Source: Trema orientale
Taxonomy: Eukaryota > Streptophyta > Magnoliopsida > Rosales > Cannabaceae
DNA: 64,000 nt
Assembly: GCA_002914845.1 (NCBI GenBank)
Contig: JXTC01000467.1
Location: 140,326-204,325 of the forward strand
Direction: 5' to 3'
The notes under the pieces were generated by a model. That model was not told where the DNA came from. It ran no database searches and saw only the letters and a list, made by a program, of their open reading frames with translations. The translations under genes were made by a program, and so were the position numbers. This document shows, in pieces, positions 25,392 through 36,479 of the stretch; positions within the stretch are counted from its first letter, which is position 1, and the number at the start of each line of letters is the position of its first letter.

Positions 25392-25434
25392 TTAAAAAAA
25401 ATAAAAAAATGAAAGACAATCTCTCTTTTTTATA

Positions 25435-26528
25435 GGAAAATTCTATTGTAGGAGTAGCGATTTTGCCCTTACGTAGGAGCCTTTTCTAGGCCGTAGGATT
25501 GAAATAAATTTTTATCATAGAAGTAGGTCTAAGGATAAATAGGTGTACCACAAAACACAGGATAAAAACTTGTTCTTGCCTCCTCTCTCGTCTGCAACTT
25601 CTCCACTCTTATCTCTCTCTCCCCTGCAAGGCTGTAACTCTCCTCTACCTGATCAATGGTCTTGTGAAGCCAGTAAGCAAAATTCAAAACCACCCAAAAC
25701 AAAACCAAATAAAGAGTATGTAATTAACGCATGGAATTGCTCAAGACTCAAGAGGAAGAAATGAAAGTAGGTGCTTGAGACCTGTAGGTTTCATATGGTG
25801 AAAGTCTTGGAGCCAGAGAGAGAAATCCAAGCATGAGAGACTAGAAATGTTAAAGTTTTTTTCTCCCTTTAGTCTGAATTCGACCAATAATATTTGTGAT
25901 TGAGAATTGCAGTTATTTATTTTTGGGACCCAAAGTAAGAAGAAAATATGATAAAGACAACAACAAATTATTTCTTAAAAAATAAAACCCCACCTCTTAT
26001 CAAATCTATTCTGGGAATAAATGGGTCCTCTTCCGTTTTATGCACATTTTTCAATTCCAAAGAAAGCAACAAAGCCTGCTCAAGTTTTTAAATTTCTTTT
26101 CGTTTCTTTCCTCATTATTTTTCATTCTGATTTTCTATTTTATTTAGAATTTTAACGAGCAAAATAAAACTTTCTCCTTATGTTCTCTTTATTCTATTAT
26201 TCCAAGAAACCTTTACTAAAATCTAAGTGGTAACTTATCTTTTTTTTCGATCAGATAAAAAATATTTAACAGAGAAAAGACCTACAATCTTCTTCTTCGA
26301 TCAGCTACAATTTAGTGCTCAAAATCCAATGAGAGAGATAGAGGAAGAAGTGAGAGAAGAGAGGAGATCGAGAGGACAAATTTTTTTTTAGTTTTTCTTC
26401 TATGTATCACAGTCTACCATAAATTCTATATGTTGAACCTTTTGATGACGATTAATTTTAAGCCGATGGTCTACAAAACCCTCCTATATGTAGGAGGGAT
26501 TTTGCCCCTCTTATATTAGAATTTTGCC
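25435..26528. mobile_element. Degenerate inverted-repeat element next to the MULE
   Basis: The left end GGAAAATTCTATTGTAGGAG and the reverse complement of the right end, GGCAAAATTCTAATATAAGA, are similar and remain alignable for ~90 bp with gaps (CATCGGCTT against CCGTAGGATT). Inside both ends are TCTC-rich leader-like stretches (25570-25640; 26290-26370), as in the neighbouring MULE. There is no coding content. A target duplication is not convincing (TTTTTTATA against TTATTTTAA). It ends 65 bp before the ATG of the next PPR gene and therefore forms part of that gene's upstream region. Confidence 0.45.
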
Positions 26529-26593
26529 TTATTTTAATTTGTCAAAATCCTATAAGAACGAAGCAGCGCTTGAATAGCTCATCAGAAGAAGAA

Positions 26594-28528
26594 ATGTCCG
26601 TTCGGCTCAAACCGTCCAAATCCACAGCTCACTTGTCATCACATTCCCTTGAGAAGCTTCTTAAATCTCAGAAAAACCTCTCCAGACCCTCACCCAGACT
26701 CTGGCTCGACCGAGAAGACCAGCCCCATGAACTACACGACCAAGGACTTCCCATACTAACGCTAACCCACCCTCTTCTCCGATCTTTGGACTCTTGCAAT
26801 GGTCTCAGAGAGTTCAACCAGGTACAGACCCAGCTCATAGTTTCTGGGCTTTTTCAGAACTCTCTTGCAGCGAGTCGAGCCATTAAGAAGCTTTGCTCTG
26901 GTCCCCAGACCGTCTCTAATGCCGTTTACGTGTTTGATCGCTTTGATGAACCCGACGCTTTTCTCTGCAACACCATTATCAGAAGCTATGTCAATGCGAA
27001 TGACCCATATGCTGCGATCGAGTTCTACTACGAGAAAATGGTCGGTAAGTATGTTGTTCCGAATCATTATACTTTTCCGATTTTGGTGAAGGCTTGTGCG
27101 GGAATTGGGTCCGTGAGAGAAGGGGAAAAGGTGCATTCCCGGGTTGTGAAATTTGGGTTTGAGTCTGATTTGTTTGTTCGGAACTCGTTGATTTATATGT
27201 ACTCTGTTTATGGGAGAGTCGGGGATGCTCGTGTGATGTTTGATGAAAGGTCTGAGTTGGATTTGGTTAGTTGGAATTCGATGATTTACGGGTATGTGAA
27301 GAATGGGGGACTCAGTGTTGGACGTGAACTGTTTGACGTAATGCCTGAAAGAGATGTTTTTAGTTGGAATTCTATGATTGCGGGTTATGTGGAAAATGGA
27401 GATATCGAAGCTGCAAGACAATTGTTTGACATTATGCCAGATAAAGATATCGTTTCTTGGAACTGTATGATCGATGGCTATGCAAAGGCACTAAATGTTC
27501 CTGTGGCTTTTGAGTTTTTTAAACGGATGCCTTTGCGGAACATAGTTTCATGGAATATAATGTTGGCTCTTTATGTGCGGAATAAGGATTACAATGAGTG
27601 CTTGAGGTTTTTTGATACGATGATAGAAGTAGGAGAGGCAAAACCGAATGGAGCTACTCTAATGAGTGTCCTTACCGCCTCTGCTAACTTGGGAAGGCTT
27701 GACAGAGGGAAGTGGGTTCATTCATATATTGAATCTAACAAGGTTAAGTCAGATGTGTTACTTTCAACTGCTCTCTTGACAATGTATGCAAAATGTGGGG
27801 ATATGGACCTGGCTAAGAAAGTCTTTGATGAGATGCATGAGAGGAGCATTGTGTCATGGAATTCCATGATCATGGGATATGGTATGCATGGGAATGGAGA
27901 GAAAGCCCTAGAAATATTTTTAGAGATGGAAAAGAGAGGCCCTTTGCCAAATGATGCTACTTTTATTTGCATTTTGTCTGCATGTACACATTCAGGAATG
28001 GTTTTGGAAGGTTGGTGGTACTTTGATCTTATGCAACGAGTTTACAAGATTGAACCAAAGGTTGAACACTATGGTTGTGTGGTTGACCTTCTGGCCCGGT
28101 CTGGTTTGGTGAAAGATTCAGAAGAACTTATGAAGAAAATGCCAATGGAGGCAGGACCTGCCTTATGGGGATCTTTACTTTCTGCTTGTAGAACCCACTC
28201 AAATACAAAACTTGGGGAGATTGTTGCCAAGCGGCTAATTGAGTTGGAACCCAGTGATATTGGACCCTATGTGATGTTGTCAAATATATATGCATCAGAA
28301 GGGAAATGGGCTGATGTAGAATATGTGAGGAAAATGATAAAAGAAAATGGGTTAGAAAAGAAAGGAGGGAGAAGCACAGTCCACATTGAAGAAGTTGGAT
28401 CTGAATCTTCTCTGGAAAATGGTTCACTTCATAGAAGAAGCATGGTGTACTCAATGTTGAGTGAAATGGGTACTCAGATGAAATTTTCTGGTAGAAATTT
28501 TCTTGAGGTAGAGAGTTTAAATACTTAA
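26594..28528 (+). CDS. PPR protein, PLS class with E-type C-terminus
   Basis: An intronless frame of 644 residues starts at the ATG 26594 (MSVRLKPSKS); an in-frame TTG eight codons earlier is not needed. A Ser/Lys/Arg-rich N-terminus is consistent with organelle targeting. From about residue 70 a run of roughly a dozen P, L and S motifs follows ([54 protein letters not shown]). The end is an E motif (GPALWGSLLSACRTHSNTKL, LSNIYASEGKWADVEYVRK) and a degenerate E+-like tail; no DYW domain is present. Family role: sequence-specific binding of organellar RNA, often C-to-U editing with a partner deaminase; the target is unknown. It is convergent with the expansin-like gene. The promoter abuts the inverted-repeat element upstream. 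Confidence 0.95.
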   Translation: MSVRLKPSKSTAHLSSHSLEKLLKSQKNLSRPSPRLWLDREDQPHELHDQGLPILTLTHPLLRSLDSCNGLREFNQVQTQLIVSGLFQNSLAASRAIKKLCSGPQTVSNAVYVFDRFDEPDAFLCNTIIRSYVNANDPYAAIEFYYEKMVGKYVVPNHYTFPILVKACAGIGSVREGEKVHSRVVKFGFESDLFVRNSLIYMYSVYGRVGDARVMFDERSELDLVSWNSMIYGYVKNGGLSVGRELFDVMPERDVFSWNSMIAGYVENGDIEAARQLFDIMPDKDIVSWNCMIDGYAKALNVPVAFEFFKRMPLRNIVSWNIMLALYVRNKDYNECLRFFDTMIEVGEAKPNGATLMSVLTASANLGRLDRGKWVHSYIESNKVKSDVLLSTALLTMYAKCGDMDLAKKVFDEMHERSIVSWNSMIMGYGMHGNGEKALEIFLEMEKRGPLPNDATFICILSACTHSGMVLEGWWYFDLMQRVYKIEPKVEHYGCVVDLLARSGLVKDSEELMKKMPMEAGPALWGSLLSACRTHSNTKLGEIVAKRLIELEPSDIGPYVMLSNIYASEGKWADVEYVRKMIKENGLEKKGGRSTVHIEEVGSESSLENGSLHRRSMVYSMLSEMGTQMKFSGRNFLEVESLNT

Positions 28529-29984
28529 TAAGAGGAAATTCTCTACGATTTTTCTATGAGAGCTGATCTTCAAGAGTAATATATGCATGTTACTAGGAGA
28601 AAACACTGAAGAGACTAGATCCTACAAGGAAGATAGTATTACTAGGAGAAAATAATAAACAATGTGCATACGAGACAGCAAACTTAGATGCGTATACGGC
28701 ACAGTGGCGGCAAAATAAAGATGCCAGTGGCAACTTATTAAGACAAAATCATGGCAATGTACAGAAAACATGTAATTTTTCATCGTACTTTGTAGCTCAT
28801 TTTTTCCCGCTAAATTCACGATGGATATAGTGTGAGAAAGTAGTGTATTGTTGTACTGGCTCAGTTATCTGCCACCTTTGTTGTATGTTAACAACGGTTC
28901 ATATAGTTTCTGGATTTTGATTTTCTTTTTATTGCTTCAAGGAATTTTAGTGTTTGAACGCTCAGAGTGATTCCTCTGTTAGGTTGCTATCTAGGTTGAG
29001 CTTATTTGTACGCAAGCTTCATCGAAATAGGGCAAATGTGACCATTCTATGTTTCTCATCAATAAATTTAATGAGAAAATTTCCTCTATTCTATTATGCA
29101 CTAAAGCTCCACCTTTTGAAGTCAAATTCTCTTGGATTGTCATTTGCTTGCTTTTATGTTCTTCCGAATCTGTTTAGTTTAGGAAATTTATAGCATCGAG
29201 AAGCCACTGTTTTTTTCTTGATTTGATCCTTGACATTGTTAATAACGACACTTGGATGCTTATCTTAAAGAATCCGATTTTTTACTAACGTTTTTTTTTT
29301 TGAGCAATGTTATGGGGCACCAGTGGTGCCCAACACCACAGTGACATGTCTGTTTGTCACTGAATGATTTAATTAATAAACTGGGTCCCACATGGGTCCC
29401 ACTTAAATTATAATTATGATTAGTCAGTGACAGACTGACACATCACTTGGTGCTGGACACCACTGGTGTCCTATAGCATTATTCTTTTTTTTTTTTTATC
29501 TCGAGGTCATATTTTTTAAAGTTTCAAACTTTGTCCCTTATGACGTTCACCCAAGTCCAGATGGAGCATAAATGCATAATAAAGAATAACCCTTGTTATA
29601 TAAATTTGCAAGTTCCATTGGAATAGTTCCGATTATCCACAATTCGGAAGATTAGTGGCTAAAATTTATAGTGTACATATCCCAATGAGCACATGCATGT
29701 TATATATATATATATATATAGCAGTTAGGAAAAAGAAAAAGAAACAAAAAAAAAAAAAAAGATTTAGAAGGATGGTTTGATTTTCTTTCTTTTATTAATC
29801 AACCAGAAAATGATTACATTGACTTTATTGACCCTCTTAATTTCTTATTAAAGCATATTACATTTGCAAAAAAGAACAAAAATTAAAAAATGAAGCTGAA
29901 TATTTCAACTATTAACCATGAAGAAAATCAGGGACTTATGATATGGTATTAGCTAAAGACATAATCAACTCTGTTGCAGATGAT
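28529..29984. other. Intergenic between convergent PPR and expansin-like genes
   Basis: It holds the 3' UTRs of both genes, one hairpin MITE (listed), a (TA)n run at 29701-29720 and A-rich tracts at about 29725-29760. A small open frame at 28954-29193 has no recognisable protein character. Confidence 0.6.
29302..29484. mobile_element. Hairpin MITE (GGCACCAGTGGTGCC ends)
   Basis: The left arm AATGTTATGGGGCACCAGTG...CAACACCA is an inverted match of the right arm, whose reverse complement reads AATGCTATAGGACACCAGTG...CAGCACCA. Further inward, GTGACAGACTGACACATCAC pairs with GTGACATGTCTGTTTGTCAC, so nearly the whole element can fold back. Poly-T tracts flank both ends and may hide the target duplication. 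Confidence 0.75.
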
Positions 29985-31426
29985 TTATATGTTCACTTGA
30001 ACTCCTGTATCATATGTTTCTCCAGCTTTCCATTCTTCAGGTATGTTATTCACAGGGACAACCCATGACTCATCTCCATCATCATCACTGAATAACATCC
30101 TTACTTGTAGAGCTCCACTTGGGGGTGAGGTGGTTGTCCATACGGCTCCATGACTCCGATCCAATAGCTTGCAGACAAAATTTTGAGTCTGCAAATACCA
30201 AAACACCACTTCTTTAGTTGAAGTTCATACGATGAAGATAACCCTCTAGTTATGATATTAGTGTTAACTACATGGCAAGGACATGACAGGATATGGAGGT
30301 ATTCTCATGTGGTGACAACTGATGTATAAGAACCGATGCGCTTCTTTTATAATTCTTATCTTTATTTTTTGCGTTTAGTATATAGATGATTTGATAAAAA
30401 CTCAAGTTGATATTATTAGCAAGGAAGTGATAAACATAAACTACCTCACAAAGCTGCACAGCAGTGATATCTTTCTTCCCTTGTTGATAGTATATGACAA
30501 AAGCGAAATAATGAGGGTAGCTGCTGTTCTCGTCTATTTTGATTGTGATGTTCTTGTTCGGGTAGCTGCAAGAAACACTGTTTGTAGACAGAGACAGAGA
30601 GAGAACACCATTACTTAGTTTCCAAAAAAGAGAGGAACAGTATATTTTTTGAACAATTAGCTTCTTGTTATAGTTCAAGCAAATAATTCATTGTATCCAT
30701 AGGAGAAAATCACTTGTTAAAACTCATTTGCTTAAAGCTGCTTCAACAGGCGCTTACCGTCTGTATTCAATATCAACCACACCAAGGTTTAACAAAGAGG
30801 AAGCTGCATCAGTAGTTTGAGCCATGTGACCAAAGGCTCGACTGCTCATAATAAAGTCTGTTCGATCACCTGAGCCATGGTCTGTTACAACTATTGTTAC
30901 TCCTTTGTCTGAGCAATAGGCGCTGTTAGTGCATCTCACCTAGTCAAAGAAGATCAAAATGGATAAGTATGTATTCATATCTATATTTCCAGGACTTATG
31001 AGTGCATCAATCTTTTTTATTATTATCTCTGGTTTCATATGCTTTGATGTTATAGATTCAAACTCACCTGGTAGCAAGCACCACAGCCAACTCCATCTCG
31101 ATAGAGATCAGATACTGCTGATACATCTCCACCATTGAGTGTTGCTCCAAACGAACCATACCCACACCTACCAGCTGTTAGTTCAAATCAGAAAAGGTAT
31201 TAAGTACGCATGCATGTTAACTAGTACGAGCAAAATCAAAATAAGCTTATATGTTTCTGTTCTGTTATTGAACTGCCTTACTGTCTGTTCCTTTCTCGTC
31301 AGAATTTGGATAGTAAGATGCCCGAGATTGAATGAAGCAGTCACTACATGTAGATGCTTTTGCGTGAGCATGCATTAGAAGCAGAATTGCAAAAAGGAAA
31401 GAGAGAGAGCTAAGAGAGGTTGCCAT
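29985..31426 (-). CDS. EXLB1: Expansin-like B protein
   Basis: Five exons join in frame: 31426-31282, 31174-31068, 30939-30758, 30577-30445, 30188-29985, giving 256 residues. The N-terminus [22 protein letters not shown] is a signal peptide, so the protein is secreted to the wall. It continues as the family does: [57 protein letters not shown], and [20 protein letters not shown], the double-psi beta-barrel with its cysteines. A C-terminal grass-pollen-type domain (CBM63) follows ([26 protein letters not shown]). The spacing of cysteines and the lack of the HFD motif of alpha/beta expansins point to the expansin-like B class, for which wall loosening has not been firmly shown. Length is normal. 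A TATAAATA box lies 82 bp upstream of the ATG. Confidence 0.93.
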
Positions 31427-31507
31427 TGTGTAGAGCAAATGAAACAAAAGCAAATGGTATATAGTATGAAGGGCAAGTTGGTATGCATGAAACTATCAGA
31501 ATGGTGC

Positions 31508-31515
31508 TATTTATA
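31508..31515 (-). promoter_or_regulatory. TATA box of the expansin-like B gene
   Basis: TATAAATA on the minus strand, 82 bp upstream of the ATG at 31426. With the usual ~30 bp spacing transcription would begin near 31480, giving a leader of about 55 bases. Confidence 0.55.
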
Positions 31516-33174
31516 GAGAAGTAAAGAGCCAAATTGGAATGTTAATTAACTTTACCAACTTTGACTTCCAGCTAAAAGTCCAATCGAATGAGAATGGAAA
31601 TTCTCTTAAGGGTGTTGTTCGTCGGCTAGATTCATTGACTTACCTATTTGTCTAATGTCAAATGTAATTGTAACATTCCTTCCCTTGTTGAATAATTTAA
31701 TCTTAATTTGACAAAAAGCGATCATCATTCAAACAATATTATAGTGTGAACTTTTCTAGCTAATCGAATCAAGTTTCATATTCAAGACCAGTTAATGTAA
31801 CCTTTCTCTATATTTTGGCAGATTTCACTGTAGTGATTTTACAATATTGGCGGTTGCTATCTATTCTCAGGTCAAAAGAATGTAGTGGATAAGTCTGTAT
31901 TAGATGGAGAAAGATTTCCTTCTCAAGACTTGGTCTGGTTTATAACTTTCCAGTAATTTGACCATGACAGGCAATTGTCCTCACTTTCCTAACATTAGAG
32001 AAAGAGAGAGAGTTAAAATGAATAACTGAAGTTGAATGGCTTGATTTGGAAATGAAAGAAGAAATTAGGTGCTTATGCACTGAGAGAATTGATATTATGT
32101 TTGGCATCTGCTGATTTTCCCATTGGTTAAGATCATCACATGGGCTGTGATTTTTGTATGTGGAAACTGCATAGGAAGCACCCAATGCAAATTGCAATGT
32201 GCCATTCGTATTCTGGTGAACAAATATGCACCTCAAACTACAAAAAGAGTCAAAGAATTCTATAACAAGAAAAAGCCCATTTTTAGTTATATGCCAAAAG
32301 AATATCAAAGCAATACAGTGAAATCTTTTAAAGTGAATTAAATAATAGCAGAAAGAGCAAAGCACATATGTTCAAACCAAAATTAGTCTGATCATATTGT
32401 AAGTTTTTACTTTAAACATGTATTTTAAACGTGCCCTTGTTACAGCTAAAATCACAAAAGGTGTCCCAGAATTCAATAACAAGAAAAGTAACTTTCTCTA
32501 GTTTTCTACTCAAAAAAAAGAACTAAAAGAAATAAAGTGCAGACTTTCTCAAGTAGATTAAAGAACAGAAGAAAGAGCAAAGCAATTTTTTTTTTTTCCC
32601 CCCAAGCAAGTCTTTCTTTTTGGCCTTAAACTTGTATTTGTAAACGTGACCTTGTTATTTTAATTCATTATTCTATATCATGTCTTGGATTTCCTAATTT
32701 TGAAGTTTGAACTATATATGTTCTTTGGGTGAAGAATTCAACTAGGATGACCTAAAATTTCTTGGCAGGCTTGAAAAGACGGAAGGAGATAGCTATGAAT
32801 CTATGATAGGAAATAGCTTACTAAGGAGGAATCCATTAAACGACATCAGCCATGACATGGAAACCATTTGAGGGGTTTGTGGGGCCCCGTCATGCCTGCT
32901 GCTAATTTGATTGGTTTAAACATTGGAATAATTTTGAGAAAGAAGGTTGCATTCAGAAAGGGTTGCAAGGCATTTCAATATAGGCAGTCTGTCTCTCGGA
33001 CACAAAGATGCATGTTGTTGCTATATTGAGGGGGGGACCTCCACTGTAACATATGGTTGTACGTTACATACATTGGCAATTTATGAATCACAAGCAACTA
33101 GCAATTGATGACTTGGAATTTCAGTAAGATTTTTTGTTAACAAGCTGATGTGGCAATACCAGAGAAAATGATAT

Positions 33175-33401
33175 GGACTGGACTAATTTGGGTCAAAATA
33201 ACTTCTTTGTGCATTTTTCTAAATATGACATTTTTATGACTGTCAAGGACATCTTGACCTATTCTTGACCATAAGAAAAAACACCATTATTGAAGATTTT
33301 TTTATGATTCTTGACTACAGGTCTTCTTAACACTCTTAAAAATGTCATTTTTAAGAAAATGCACAAAAAAATCATTTTAGCCCAAATCAGTCCTACCTTT
33401 G
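33175..33401. mobile_element. MITE with ~60 bp inverted arms
   Basis: The left arm reads GGACTAATTTGGGTCAAAAT, then TTTGTGCATTTTTCTAAATA and GACATTTTTATGA. The right arm reversed reads GGACTGATTTGGGCTAAAAT, then TTTGTGCATTTTCTTAAAAA and GACATTTTTAAGA. A partial relative (GACTAATTTGGGCCCAAA) lies near 37350. Confidence 0.7.
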
Positions 33402-33416
33402 TCTTTTTCTCCAAGA

Positions 33417-33590
33417 GTAATGCTAGAGACACTAATATTTTACACCAAAAACTTCACCACATGAGATGGCATTTATTTCAACCACTTATTTTTTGAAAGC
33501 AGCGTTATACCATTTAAAGTTACGTGGTTAAAAATGGTGCCACATCATTTGTGTGAGTTTTTTATGCAAGATTTTGGTGTCACAATCTTT
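33417..33590. mobile_element. Second MITE, directly adjacent
   Basis: The left arm AGACACTAATATTTTACACC...CACCACATGAGATGGCAT pairs with the right arm, whose reverse complement reads AGATTGTGACACCAAAATCT...AATGATGTGGCACCAT; AACCACTTA pairs with TACGTGGTT at the centre. The right end seems interrupted by the SINE-like segment that follows. Confidence 0.5.
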
Positions 33591-33614
33591 ACCCTTTCTT
33601 CAATTATCACTGTA

Positions 33615-33790
33615 CTAACATGCATGGTGGTAAGGCATTTGATGTCTCGACAAAGAGGTCTTGGGTTCATTATCACCGTCATAGTAATCAGAAGTTTATG
33701 GATAATCCACTTCGAGAAGGATCAATTAATTGACACAGATGGGTTCACCACTTGGGATTATAGGAATACTCTACTCACAATGTCACTTTA
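33615..33790 (+). mobile_element. tRNA-derived SINE-like segment
   Basis: GCATGGTGGTAAGGCATTTG resembles a Pol III A box region and GGTCTTGGGTTCATTATCAC a B box, about 35 bp apart, followed by an unrelated body to about 33790. The order matches plant tRNA-derived SINEs. No poly-A tail or target duplication is clear. Confidence 0.4.
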
Positions 33791-34629
33791 AAGACCATAT
33801 GTTATATTTTTTTTCTTTTGTTTATTTTTGTTGACATAGTGTAGCTTAAAAGCCCAAAATGCCCCAGTCGAGCCAACTCAAGTTCGAGTCGAGAAACTCG
33901 ATTGGACCCAATAGAAATTTTTCATCCAATCGCAATTTTTAAGTTGGAAAATCACTATTTAAGCTTCAACTTGATAATAAAGTATTTAAAATTCAATTAA
34001 ATAGTCTAAATCTCAAAAACCCAATTTGTATACAATATTTTAACTTATCCAAACATTTAAAGAAAATGAAAAAAAGAAAACATTCAGATTATTTCGAACT
34101 TTTTAGAGAAGAGACATTTTAGGAATGAGGAAGTTTCATTAGAAGGGAAGTCTAGTGGACCAAATATGAGTTTTAAAAATGTATGACATAAAGAAACTCA
34201 GTTATAAGTTACCCAACCGCATTAATTGAATAATTTCCTCAATTAGTCTTTTGTCTATTTTGGTGTAAAGATGGTCTAATTGGAAAAGAGCAAGGACATT
34301 TATAGCTAACTTATAAAAAATAATACCAATTTTGTGACCTCCCTAAAATAATTATTTTTTCATATGATATTTATTGGTATTTTTATAAATATTTTCAGTC
34401 CAAAAAGCACGGTAGCATTTCTGTAAATATGGCATTCATTTTTGGGAAAATGACATGTTATACGATTTTGGCAAAAAATATTCCAAAACTACGAACTGGC
34501 CAAAACAAATAATTTTCCGTACGATCTAAGAAGAAACATTTCTATTTTATACGGTCTAAGGCTCGGTGGTAAAGTTGTAAAGTTGTCTATCATTAAAGAA
34601 AGCTTTATTAATTAAAAAATAAAGTAAAT

Positions 34630-34730
34630 AAATCAAATTGTAAGCTAGTCGAGTGGTTGGGCTCTCTATCCCTACAATCAACACCTAAGTTCAAGTCCCA
34701 CCTGCCTCATTTATCGGTTTTTAATTCCTT
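34630..34730 (+). mobile_element. tRNA-like SINE head
   Basis: GTAAGCTAGTCGAGTGGTTG carries an A-box-like TAGTCGAGTGG and AAGTTCAAGTCCCACC a B-box-like GTTCAAGTCCC about 45 bp later. It does not fold as a complete functional tRNA by eye. It stands immediately before the palindromic tandem array. Confidence 0.4.
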
Positions 34731-34737
34731 TTTTCAT

Positions 34738-35395
34738 TTTTTCATTTTTTAATTCATTTTTTCAAATATCATAACTATTTAGTTAATAAAAACTGAAAAC
34801 TAAACTATTTAGTTAAAAGAAAACACAATGGTTTCTAGGAAATTTTTGTGGTCCTTTTTTCATTTTTTCTTTTTTTAATTCATTTTTTCAAATATCATAA
34901 CTATTTAGTTAATAAAAACTGAAAACTAAATTATTTAGTTAAAAGAAAACACAATAGTTTCTAGGAAATTTTTGTGGTTTCCTGTGATTTACTTAGCTAC
35001 AGGGCAATCTGCTAAAAGGAAACCATGATGGTTTCTTGTGATTTACTTACGTACAAGATATTCGGAAACCACGATGGTTTTCTGTGATTTATTTAGCTAC
35101 AGGATATTCTGCAAAAAGGAAACCATAATGATTTCCCGGAAATGTTCACGGTTTCATGTGATTTACTTACGTACAGGATATTCGACTAAAGGAAACCAAA
35201 ATGGTTTACAGGAAATTTTTGTGCTTTTCTGTGATTTACTTACGTACAGGACTTTCGGCTAAAGGAAACCAAACTAGTTTCTAGGAAACCTTTGTGGTTT
35301 CTAGTGATTTACTTACTTACAGAACATTCCGCTAATAAGAAACTAAATTAAACCAAATTGGTTTCCAGGAAACCTTTGTGGTTTCCTATAAAAAA
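34738..35395. repeat. Tandem array of GGTTTC/GAAACC palindromic units
   Basis: Two ~119 bp units (34738-34976) share AATTCATTTTTTCAAATATC and end in ACACAATGGTTTCTAGGAAA. Six further units are marked by GTGATTTACTTACGTACAGG-like blocks starting at 34984, 35038, 35084, 35158, 35231 and 35304; the last three steps are 73-74 bp. Within each unit GGAAACCAnnATGGTTTC forms an imperfect palindrome. Flanking DNA is AT-rich. No coding function is suggested. Confidence 0.8.
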
Positions 35396-35859
35396 AAAAA
35401 AAAAAAATTGGCTTATTTACTAAAATGCCACCGCGTTTTCTAACTTTCAAAGTATTTAGAAAAAAGCCATAAAAAGATCGTACGAATTTTTATTATTTTT
35501 GAAAGGTCGTAAATTTGGTATTATTTTTTAAAAAATAAGTATAAGTGTCCAAAACCCTTCATTTTTAAAAGGCATATATTTGTTATTAAAAAAAAAAAAA
35601 AAGAATCTGTGTAGCAAAGCACTAAGACGAGGCTAGCCTAGTGACTTGTGCGTCCTAGTTTCACCTTGAAGTCAGCTATTTTGAGGCTTTTATGATGTTT
35701 TTTTTAACCTTTATCATTTCTTTTCTATTTTCACTATTTTATTTTTTCTCTTTTTTTTTATAGTTTTATTTTAATCATTTTTTATTTGTCTTTTTTCTCT
35801 TTACTTTGAGTTTTATTTTTTATTAAATTTTTATATTATATAAAATAGCTATAGTACTA

Positions 35860-36350
35860 TTTTTGTTGCTGGTTACTTGTAGAAATCAATTAGATTTCTA
35901 GAAATTAACAAAAACTAGTTTCTGGTTACTAGTAGAAACTACTTTCATTTTTGATTTCAAGTAACGAAATTGGTTTCTAGTTTCAAATATCCAATTTGGT
36001 TACTAGTTAATGTTAGAAACTGATTTGGTTTTTAGTTTCTAGTAACAAAATATCTTGTTGATTTATATTTTTTAGTTTCTAGTAACTGATTTGATTACTT
36101 ATTACTGTTAAAAACTTATTTGTTTTTATTATAAATGGGTTTCTTATTTCTAGTAGAAACCAATTTGATTTTTGGTGTCAAGAATAGCCATAACCAACTT
36201 AGTTTTCTAGTAATCAGATTAGTTTACAGTTATTGGTGGAAACCAAGTAACTGGAAATCAATCTAGTTACCAATTTTAAAAGTAAGTAAATGGTTTCTTT
36301 AATTAGTGGTTATAGGTTTCTTTTTAGTTATTAGATTGAAGCCTGATTGA
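35860..36350. repeat. Degenerate array of TTTCTAGTTACTAGTAGAAAC motifs
   Basis: GGTTACT(a/t)GTAGAAA, TTTCTAGTAAC and similar motifs recur at least fifteen times at irregular 15-40 bp spacing, in both orientations. It resembles the arrays at 34738, 40480 and 40910 in motif but not in period. Confidence 0.7.
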
Positions 36351-36479
36351 TTTTTGATAGACAAATTATATTACCAGAAACTAGAATTTAAAAAAGAAAA
36401 AAAAAAATTGTAATATACGTAGTTTCAAACTAACAGCACAATTAGGAATCTTCAAACTGTAGAAGCATCTCAAAAAATT

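Noticed and set aside
26762-27421. 219-residue frame antisense to the second PPR gene
   Set aside because: The sense frame is a full, intronless PPR protein; antisense frames of this kind follow from its codon composition.
31940-32365. 141-residue minus-strand frame
   Set aside because: No recognisable motif, low-complexity surroundings, no splice or promoter signals; the region looks like ordinary intergenic DNA.
34630-34720. Possible true tRNA gene
   Set aside because: A- and B-box-like motifs are present, but I could not fold acceptor and anticodon stems; a SINE head is more likely.
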